A stretch of 64,000 bases of DNA. It comes from Tricholoma matsutake. Taxonomy: Eukaryota; Basidiomycota; Agaricomycetes; Agaricales; Tricholomataceae. The DNA is taken from positions 6,386,001 to 6,450,000 of the forward strand of contig AP026539.1 in NCBI GenBank assembly GCA_026075535.2. Reading direction: 5' to 3'. A program made the translations under genes and the position numbers. Within the stretch, counting starts at the first letter, position 1. Each line of letters begins with the position of its first letter. This document shows, piece after piece, positions 55,607 through 64,000 of the stretch. Below the pieces are notes generated by a model that was not told the origin of the DNA, did not search any database, and worked only from the letters and a program-made list of their open reading frames with translations.

Positions 55607-58600
55607 CTAGCGCTCCGAAAACGCATTGCTTGGACCATTTGACCGTGTTAGCAGTTCGTTGAGAGTCCTTACCACCATCCCAGCTCCTTCCTTAACCTTT
55701 TCTTTGTCCTCCTCCACCACTTTCGGCAATAGCTTCGTCTCGAAACGGTCTGGATGCCATCTCTTAATATGGTCCTTGATGCGGTCTTTCTGCGATCTAT
55801 CTTTGTCGGGGTAATATGGCGAAAGTAGGTATCCATGAATACTGGTGTATGTTATGTCACCCAGAGAAGAAGGCATTTTCAACATGGGCCATGGGAAATT
55901 ATGCCACTGAAGATCATCCTTGGTGGCGATCGACTTCCATTGGTCTTCGTGACGTTCAAAGAGACGGACGACATCCTCTTTGGTCAACTGCTTTTTCGCC
56001 TCCCTCGCTTGTCGTGCAGATTCCATTCGTTCTTGCTCTCGCATAAACTGCTTGTAATGTTCATCCGTCATGGGGAACTGCTGAGGGGGAGGAATGGGAG
56101 GAAGGTTCGTAGCAGCAGGTGATCCCGTAGATCCGCTCCTGGGCTTTGATGTAGAGGTCGTGGGCCGGGCAGAAGTCGTAGAGGTTGGTGTGGAACTCGA
56201 CTTTGTCGATCTGGTCTCCGAACTGCTGTTCCAGCTGGTAGTGCTGCTCTTGTCCGTGGGTGTACTGCTCGTTGAGCCGGTGCGATGTGGATTGGACCAG
56301 GAGGCGGACGATGAAAAGGAAGCTGGTCCCCAGGCACTGTCTGCACCTCCACTGTCCTGCCGCTTGCGATCTGCGACTTCCGCTTTGACTTCTGCCTCGC
56401 GCTTGCGAAACTGTTCCTGCTGCTTCTCCTTCAGTTTCTCTTCCTTCAGTTTCTCTTCCTCTTGTTGCAGCCTCTCTTGCTCCTTTCGTTTGCTCTCCTC
56501 CTCTTGTCGCCTTCTATCCTGTTCCCGTCGATGCCTGTCTTCCTCTGCACGCCCCGTCTGCATTTGCACTTTGCGTTCCTTCCCCCGCTCCTCGTCATGC
56601 TGTCTCTGCACAGCTATGCGTTGCTCCTCGTCATGCCGTCTCTGTACAGCTATGCGTTGCTCCTCGTCATGCCGTCTCTGTACAGCTATGCGTTGCTCCT
56701 CGTCATGCCGTCTCTGCACAGCTATGCGTTGCTCCTCGTCATACACTCTCTGTAGTCGCTCTGCCTCCTTCAAACTCGCTTCTTCCTCTCGCCGCTTCAG
56801 CTCCTCCTCTCGCTTGCGTAGCTCTTCTTCGCGCAATCGGATCTCCTCCTCTTTCTTTTGAGCCTCTAGGGCTTTACGATTAGCTTCTTGTGCTCTCCGA
56901 TTAGCCTCTGCAACTCTCCTTTTGACCTCCTCTTCCTTCCTCTTGATTTCCTCCAATTTTCTGATATCCTCTTCCTCTTTTTTCTTTCTTCTGGCTTCCT
57001 CCTCCTTTCGCTCTGCCTCCTCCTCCTTTAATTTCACTTCCTCCTCCTTTTTCTTCTGCTCGACTTCTTTTTGTTTGACCTCTTCCTCTTTCTTCCTGGT
57101 CTCTTCTTCCAACCTCTTAGTCTCCTCTTCTTCTCGTGCTGCTTGCTCTTCTAACCTCCTCGCATTCTTTTCTAATTCCTCCCTTCTTCTAGCTTCCGCC
57201 TCCTCTTCCTCTTTCGCTTCTTTCTCTTTCCTCCAGGCGTCTTCCTGTTGTCTTTCCGTCTCTTCCTCTTCCTCATCTGTGCTCGCCCCGTCCTCTCTCC
57301 CCCTCCTTCCACCTCCCCAATGTCTCTCATTATCTTCGTACAAAAAATCATGAGGACGACGGCCACCGAAGTTATGATAATTTGCTGATTCACGATGACC
57401 GCCTTGGTATGATGATGGTGGTGATCGTGGTCCTCCTCGCCACGATGGGAGAGCTGGATCAAAAGCATACGGATATCGTTGAAAGTCGCTTTCGTAACGG
57501 GGTTCCCGCGATCGAGGTGGTACTTGATCCGTCCACCCTCTCCATGCTTCATCGGAGTGTGGGGATTCCCTCGGTCGACCAATCGGTATGCTTGGGGTAG
57601 CTGGGTATTCACGCTCAAGATAAACAGCTGGAAGCAGCACGTCCGTTATCTGAGAAGTTCAACCTCATCAAGAGAATAAATATACCTTCCGGACTAGATA
57701 GCTCATTTCCTCTCTTTCTCGAATATGACGGTTCACGGGCGAGGCTTGGTCTGCGCTCGGATGTCCTGCGGTATGGCACAGCTACAGGACTGTCAGGTAT
57801 ATGAGCGGCTCTCCAGGTGGCACTGTGCTGCTGCTCGTGGTAGTAGGCGTCGGTCCGCGTGTCCTGATAATCTAGCATGTAAGCATAGTCCCGCGTCGTT
57901 GGCCGAGTGGCAGAAACTGGTGGGGTTGGATGGGGACGTGATGGAGCATAATGATCAAAGTGGTGATCCATATCCCTGTCCCTTTCGTCAATGGTGAAGG
58001 ACGGCTTGCGCATGACGGGCCTACCCGACAAAGGAGCCTGGTAGGGTCCTGCTGCATAACTGTGATCATTTGTGAATGACGTCCTAGGAACAAGCCTATG
58101 CAAGGGGAACTGTCCTGCTGGATATTCTCGATCTTCTGTAGTGAGAGATGGCTTGCGATTGACAGCCCTGGCGGAGGACGGCGCTGCATAAGGCCCCCCT
58201 TGGAAGTCAGGAGGACGGTTGGACGATAAGCCAGCGGATCTTGGGCTTGAATACTCGTCCGAGAGAGGGCTAGATTCCCTGACCACGCGCTGTCGATCAT
58301 CATTCCTGGACGTCTGTCTCTCTTTCTCGCGTATCTTTCTTGGAGAGGGCCAAGCCTCCTCAGTTTCGTGAAAGTGTCCTTTCTCTTTCTCTGCCAGTTC
58401 CATAACATCGTCAGTACGTTCCGGGATGGCTTCCGCTATGGAAGGACGCATGCCTCCGGAGCCTGTAGATCGCATGCTTGCTGTGCTACCTCGCCTCACA
58501 AGACCGGACAACCTTGCATCCTCCTCCGGTGAAATCGATGGCTTCCAAATCTCTGGTCTGGGTTTCGAAGACGGACGGGTATGTCGCTCAGACAAAGAGC

Positions 58601-59438
58601 GTGAGGAGCGGTCCATCGATCTATTCACTGGTTCGTGTGTTGAAGGCCTTTCTACCGAGTTCCTTAGTCGTTCAGGTCGCAGCAGAGACTCCTCTAGTTC
58701 GTCTGACATGTCGTCGCTTACCCAAGGTTCAACGTGAGATGATTTTTCGTCAGACGATGAATGGTAAGAAGCGTGGCCCAAGGTATGTGAAATTTCGTCC
58801 CTATGCTTTGAGCTGTAGGTATCAGATTCTCGACGACCCTTGTGAACTGATGGCGACTCTGGTTCTCGTTCCCGTACATGCTCTCGTTCCCGTACGTGCT
58901 CTCGTTCGCGCTCGCGCTCTCGTTCAGGTCTTTGCCGATCAGCCTCAGCTGGAGATGGGGGTCTTTCTGTGTTTGAAACAGGAAGTGTTGTTCTGACGAT
59001 GGATGGTATAGTGTTATCAGGCGGCTCAGCAGTCTTCGGGCTCGAACTCTCCTTCTGCGCTTTGATACTATTCATAATATCCTGCTGCTCTCGTTTCAAC
59101 GCTTCATCCCATTTGGGGTCCATGACTCTACCTGCTACCCAGCGACGTTCCTGCCTTTCGCGCCGCAACCTCACCTGGAACTCCTCCTCAGCAAGGTTCC
59201 GTATGTTCTCCATGGCCTTAGAATACTCGCTCCCGAGGCGCTCTCGTTCTTCCACACCGACCGGAGCTTTTTTCAACTCGGCGTCGAGGTTGTCCTTAGC
59301 GTCCTTAGTCATAGAGCGTAAGCTATCTTCGATTTGCTTTTTCAGTGCTGCCTTCCATTCAGCGTCCGGCTCTACATCGTATATATCGACTGCAGGGCGA
59401 TGCTTGGTTGATGCCGCCTGGGATGGCGAGGTTGACAT
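55607..59438 (-). CDS. Large coiled-coil protein with a J-domain-like C terminus
   Basis: Two exons: 57686-59438 and 55607-57627, intron 58 nt (GTATAT...CCAG), giving 1257 aa. The junction joins GNELSSPE to AVYLEREYPATPSIP in frame. The N terminus (STSPSQAASTKHRPAV) leads to a segment with helical, charged sequence (EWKAALKKQIEDSL, KWDEALKREQQDIM), then disordered Arg/Ser/Pro-rich DNA-like composition. Residues about 697-994 are a very long Glu/Lys/Arg coiled coil. Within it lies a 12-residue repeat (about 877-931). The end is ordered: LFERHEDQWKSI, FPWPML and HIKRWHPDRFETKLLPKVVE, EGAGMVVRTLNELL. The HPD triplet between two helices is the hallmark of J-domains, which stimulate Hsp70 ATPase, but the rest of a J-domain is not clear. 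Function unknown; similar C termini recur in mushroom proteins, as I recall. Confidence 0.85.
56587..56752 (-). repeat. Coding tandem repeat, 36-bp unit (12 aa)
   Basis: The unit encodes RHDEEQRIAVQR and occurs about four and a half times in the coiled coil of the 1257-aa protein, with the first (VYDEEQRIAVQR) and last (QHDEERGKERK) copies diverged. DNA copies are nearly identical, so copy number may vary between strains. Confidence 0.9.
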
Positions 59439-61348
59439 CGAAAGCAAGATGAAGTACAAGTGACAAAGCTATGATGGGCGGCTTGGATCGTTTAGAATGA
59501 CAATGAGGGGACCGATGTTGAGCGGTATTATGCAGATATAAGAGACTTTAGCCACGATCCGCGAACAGTCCACGGAGACGTTCCAGAAGACCAGTTCACG
59601 GGAAAACCCCCTGCCTCATGTTCTGTAAGTACACATGTTTTTGGGTTATGACCAACGATTGAGATGGCACTCACACCAATTATATGATCCTCCCGGCGTC
59701 CTTAAGTGGACAACGCAGACGACCTATGTCCAATGATAGAACCAAGTGGTAGAGTGTGCTGGACTACTCCCACTGGACCAAACAGACGCGTTGCTGACAA
59801 CAGGTCGGATCATTTATACATCCATTTTATCTTATCTCGCATCATCATATTTTGCCGACAAGGCACGCGACGTATCAACGATGCACATAATTCTCTTCCC
59901 AGCTATAGTCCTTATAACTATAGTTTGTGTGCAATGCTGATATAAAGGTTATAGAGATAATCCTCTTTGACATTAGCTCTTGAACAATCGATGAAACCAG
60001 AACAATGGGTCGAAATTACCGGTCACCCTTCCAAACACATGGGCATTGATGTTGTCAGTTTGCCAGAACTCACCAAAAACGGAAGTTGGGAGAACTGAAG
60101 GGGTGTCCAGACAACGAAGTGGAACTGTCGGACGACATATAGACAACCAATATCATTGCAGAGACGGATAGGTCGCAGAGAGCGGATGGGAATCGGCAAG
60201 GGATATTTATAGAGTTTCATGATCCTGCTTCAATTAAGCAGAGTGTTCGTGGATCTAAATTACCCAATGTCTCGAAGGTCAGCTGATGTTCGTTCTTCTT
60301 GATGTCAACGAGAGGGTGCTTTCTATTTGGATGAGTCTCAGCCAAGCCTCAGCATGTCACTTTCACGATGTCAGCGTGTGGGAGCACAGAGGCACAGAGT
60401 GTAGTAAGACGCAGCACAGACAAACAGGAGAATTGGAGACGACATGCACCAAATGTGCCAGACATCGGGAAGGGCGACATGAGCTTGACGTCGAGTAGAT
60501 TGATACCTACCCGGTCGGAAATGAGTATTCCGGCATGAAAGGACGCACACAACTCAGTTTTTATGACCCCCACTACCCTTGAACACGTGGAAGACTCGTG
60601 GCAATTGAGAATGATGTGTAAGGATCAAGCAAGGGTTAAACGTTAAAGATGGACATGCGACCAGCGCGAGCGCCGACGGAAAGCGGCCTTCGTAGAAGTT
60701 AATCGTACCGTCAATAGATTGTGCAGCTGGCAACAGCAGCAGTACAGTCTGTACTGCCCCGGCTGAGTGCACAGTACTTAACGATCGATCATTACACGCT
60801 TCCAACTGTGATCTTGAAGTGAGCGAGGTTCGCTCTATCCGTCGGCTGATTACAGTAGAAGGAAAGGAAGCTGCACCTAGGAAGTAACAGGAAGCTCAGG
60901 AAAGCCTCCAAAAGGGCAGTGGGCAGAGGGTGCACCGACGCCTGCTGCCTCATGTTTCAACTTTCCATCAAGTGACGCCGATAACCGGTGCTCATCAGCC
61001 CTGCACTCCTTCCTTGTCTGGCTTATCAGCCTAATCAACCCTAAACAACCTCGTCCATCTACCTATTGTGTCCAGTTCATACTCCCCAGGGTTTACTGTC
61101 GTAGCCTTTTCGAGTCACCATCGCGGATCCAGTGCGGGCAAGAACCGGAATTAGCATGCAACTTTGTTGATTTTACGGATTATAGTAACCGATAGAAACA
61201 CGAGGCAGCCCGTTTAATTCCCATCTGTGTAAAGCTGTTATATCTCAACCACTACGCAATCGGAAATTTTTTGAGTGTTGAGTCATTTTTTTTCAGACCC
61301 CTTGCTCGCCGCGAACTCAACTGTACCCTAGACATAGTTTTACCACAG
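59439..61348. promoter_or_regulatory. Divergent upstream region between two long genes
   Basis: 1.9 kb between the minus-strand gene starting at 59438 and the plus-strand gene starting at 61349. No ORF with a motif. The regulatory regions of both genes must lie within it; no specific site was recognised. CTATAGTCC/GGTTATAGAG-like TATA words appear near 59905 and 59950. Confidence 0.4.
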
Positions 61349-64000
61349 ATGCAACCTCCGACACTCGTCAGGCTCAAGTGGAACGAGTTCCAATGGTGGC
61401 TCGAGCCTAGACGAAAGACGATGGAACGTCAACGCGACGAAATAATCAAAGAGCAGGATGTCAAATGGTCAGCTACTTCAGCGAAGTCCAAAGCTAAGAA
61501 AGATGCACACGACGCTCACAGAGCGTCCATGGTTCGAGCGCTGGAGGAAAAACATTTCGGTGAAGCCAGAACGGAGTGGCAGATCCGGCTCGAAAGGCAA
61601 GGGTTAAGCGACGACGCTTGGGGTGAGATGACAAAAGCAGAACAGTTTGCAATTTCGAGAGCGTTGGGAGGCGACTTGGACGAGGACGAAGAGGAGCCTA
61701 TGATCTTTGAGAGCTCGGCCGTCGTTAGGCAGGCGCAATCGGTCCCTGGTCCTCCGCCTATTCTCTCTTCTGCTTCACGAATATCAAACGTTTCTACGTC
61801 CAGCTATACTCTTGTCAGTCCTGCCGACCTTGGATCTGATGATGAGCTGTACGCGGCGGTATCTTCCTATGCTGTGGTGAGTCAGCAACTTTTCAAGGTA
61901 TTTCCACGTGGTTAACCATGGATCTATCCTTAGCCCACCGATGACTCAGAAGACGAAGTTACCTCAATACCCGTTCCTATAGGCAATGGCAAAGGTTGGG
62001 GTCATAATGCTGGTTGGAGCCCCTGGTCGTCAAATCATAGTTCTTTGCATGGATCCCCGGACCAACCCGATTCGAAGTCTCTTCCCGACTCAGGTCATAG
62101 AGTATTTCCACCGGCAGGGAAAGTAGAACCCAAACAGACATCCAGTCGACCCCTGGAACTCGATCTAAAGCCGAACACGAAAACGCGGGTCCGTGGTCCC
62201 CAATATATTGGTCCACGAATATCTGATTCCGATGACACCAGCGAAGAGGAAGATGATTTCGAGAAGTTCAAAATGTTCACTCGCATCACAAAAATCGTCG
62301 AGTTTCATCATGCCGCTGCGATGGCCGATATCGACCTCGCTCTCAGCATCTTTAATGGGCGAAAGACCAAGCAGCTTGGGAAACTCGAGGAAGAGGTCAA
62401 GGTTACCCAGCATGAGGGGAGAATGTTGGAGCTGCAAACCACCAAAGAGAATGAGAGGAAAGCTATAGTTTCTGCAGAGCGTAAAAAGCGCCGAGACGAG
62501 CTCCGTAGCCGTTCCATTCTCCATGATACCCCACAGGGCCCCGATCCTGCCACTTACGATGCCCTTTTTGACCCGAGCGTGTTCCAGGTAGACCTCGATA
62601 CGAAAGGAACATTCGTTCTACGGCGAGAAGATGCTTCATACAAACAGGTAGAGAAACCTGTGAATGGGGTTTCTTCTGAATCTTCTCGTACAGTGGCGCC
62701 TGAGATACTCAGAGCCCACAATCAGTCTGTTGGAAGAGACACGCCAAGTGTTGCTCCTGGCGCTTGGAAAACCAAAGCTACTCCAACTCCTTCTGCCCTG
62801 TCCCAAGTCCATGCAATTTATGACGAGGAAACCAGTGCGACGCCCATCCCGCAACGAATGGTTGACATGCCATGGTCTTTAACTGATCCCCCACTGGATA
62901 GAAACTTGCATGTTCCCGGTGGGTTCCCGGCGGAGTCGAAGGGAAAAAGAACCCCTGTGACTAGCGGGTGGGCTAAGAAACCTTCTCCGACGAATGCATT
63001 GGCTTCAGTGTCCGTTACCAATGTCCCAACGAGTTTGATTACACAAACTAGGGCAGATGAAATGTCGACCACCATAGCTTCGAAAGGTGTCAACAGGTCA
63101 TCGCCACCTGTTGAACCCGAACGATCCGCTTCTCCATCCTTTACTTCGTCCAAGAAGGCCAACAAAAAGCAACGTCAAGCGAGCAAGAAATCAGCTATTG
63201 CTGGTTCATCACTGGACAAAAGCGAAATGGAACCATCATCATCATCTATATCTACTGCTGCCAGTTCGTCGAAGACACCCGTGGCAACGCCGCACGTGAA
63301 TATGTTACAAACGAATATCAGTGATTTTTCCGCAACTGAGCAAGAGGAGCCATCGTCCACTCCGCGTCCTAATGTCGCCCATATAATAATGAAGAGACAG
63401 GGTCAAGCGTCGGGGATGGCCAAAGTGAATCCCGTTATCGGGGCTCATGATCCTGCATCCACTCCTCGCCACAGCGCCTTGAGACAGCTTGCAACCACGC
63501 ATGATCCAAATGAGTCAACTGCAGAGGAAGAACATCGCTGGCAGCGCATGATGATGAAGGCGCAAACTTCGGATCCTCGCAGTGCCGAATCATCGAAACA
63601 GGAGACGTTTGGGAACGGAGCCCCAAGGCAGAAGGCTCAAGTTCCAAACTTTTCGGCATCAACGTCATCTGGGGCCGAAGAGGAAGAAACTCCCTGGAAT
63701 CGGATGATGAGACTGAAGGCGCAAGGCCAGCTACCTCAACCTCAAAATAGCGTGATGAACACTACTCCCCGAACCTTGAATGAGGAAGAGGAGATGCCTT
63801 GGCAGCGGTCAATGAGACTGAAAGGACAGAATCAAACGCCACAAGGCGCTAGCATGTTACCATCAAACGTGCAGGAGGACGAAACCCCCTGGGAGCGAAC
63901 AATGAGGTTGAAGGGTCAAGCTCAGATGTCTTGGAGTGCCAACTCGTTGACGACGACAGTCGAGGAGTCCAAAAGTCCTTGGGAACTGAGGATGAACAAG
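61349..64000 (+). CDS. Long disordered protein with repeated PW motifs (partial, runs off right edge)
   Basis: Exon 1 is 61349-61876; a 57-nt intron (GTGAGT...CCTTAG, 61877-61933) is followed by exon 2 from 61934, which is open to the window end, giving at least 865 aa. The start MQPPTLVRLKWNEFQWWLEP fits directly after a pyrimidine/A-rich leader. Exon 1 is helical and charged (RKTMERQRDEIIKEQDVKW), then acidic (GGDLDEDEEEP). Early exon 2 has DFEKFKMFTRITKIVEFHH and MADIDLALSIFNGRKTKQLG, with a coiled coil up to ERKKRRDELRSRS. After YDALFDPSVFQVDLDTKGTF the chain is Ser/Thr/Pro-rich. From about residue 708 a motif E-E-x-x-PW-x-R-x-M-R-L-K-x-Q recurs. I do not recognise the family. The last part and the stop are outside the window. 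Confidence 0.8.
63520..64000 (+). repeat. Five copies of a PW-x-R-x-M-R-L-K peptide motif
   Basis: EEEHRWQRMMMKAQ, EEEETPWNRMMRLKAQ, EEEEMPWQRSMRLKGQ, EDETPWERTMRLKGQ and EESKSPWELRMNK occur at about 63526, 63677, 63785, 63875 and 63962. Spacing falls from about 50 to 30 residues toward the right edge, and the array may continue beyond it. Confidence 0.9.

Noticed and set aside
56094..56861. Plus-strand open frame of 255 codons, Ser/Cys-rich
   Set aside because: It is the exact antisense of the Glu/Lys/Arg coiled coil of the minus-strand gene; such codons read as Ser/Cys/Leu on the other strand.
1..64000. CRISPR arrays, bacterial operons, ribosome-binding sites
   Set aside because: Intron-rich eukaryotic DNA; no regularly spaced identical repeats of CRISPR type.

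Overview
This window is fungal nuclear DNA, most likely from an Agaricomycete (mushroom-forming basidiomycete). The grounds are: genes split by many introns of about 47-73 nt, a Gly/Tyr/Met-rich PEX13, a fimbrin and a bestrophin-like channel in the fungal style, and several families of decayed Ty3/Gypsy elements whose gag and pol motifs are those common in mushroom genomes. The family calls rest on motif recognition by eye; no search was run.

Layout. 1-11.1 kb is a transposon graveyard: two halves of a gag gene in opposite orientation (1-2.0 kb), a broken Gypsy element on the minus strand (gag at 9985 down to a chromodomain-like integrase end at 3023) whose integrase is interrupted by a 2.1-kb element with terminal inverted repeats (3531-5665), and fragments of another repetitive ORF (10.3-11.1 kb). 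11.6-27 kb is a gene island: PEX13 (+), a damaged-looking MFS transporter (-), a 748-aa disordered protein (-), a small membrane protein (+), a 4.7-kb gene-poor stretch, and a nine-exon fimbrin (+). 27.3-39.4 kb is a second transposon cluster: an LTR element whose 3' LTR holds a poly-A retroposon; a full-length Gypsy element (30501-36918) with both LTRs, a 5-bp target duplication and a nested inverted solo LTR; a 435-bp MITE-like element; and a 1.1-kb element with 138-bp terminal inverted repeats and a 10-bp target duplication that carries a RecQ/DEAD-like helicase fragment. 39.8-64 kb holds a 14-exon bestrophin-like channel (+), an acidic 247-aa protein (+), an 815-aa disordered protein ending in an RRM-like domain (-), a 6.7-kb gene-poor stretch, a 1257-aa coiled-coil protein with a J-like C terminus (-), and a long protein with repeated PW motifs that runs off the right edge (+).

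No functional gene cluster is apparent. PEX13 acts in peroxisomal import, fimbrin in actin bundling and the bestrophin in anion conductance; they are independent housekeeping genes. The long disordered proteins have no assigned role. Exon models for fimbrin, bestrophin, the 815-aa, 1257-aa and small membrane proteins were built by hand; each stays in frame across every junction, which supports them. The most interesting material is in the transposons: nested insertions with readable target duplications, a likely self-priming chromovirus, and a helicase fragment enclosed in a Mutator-like element.
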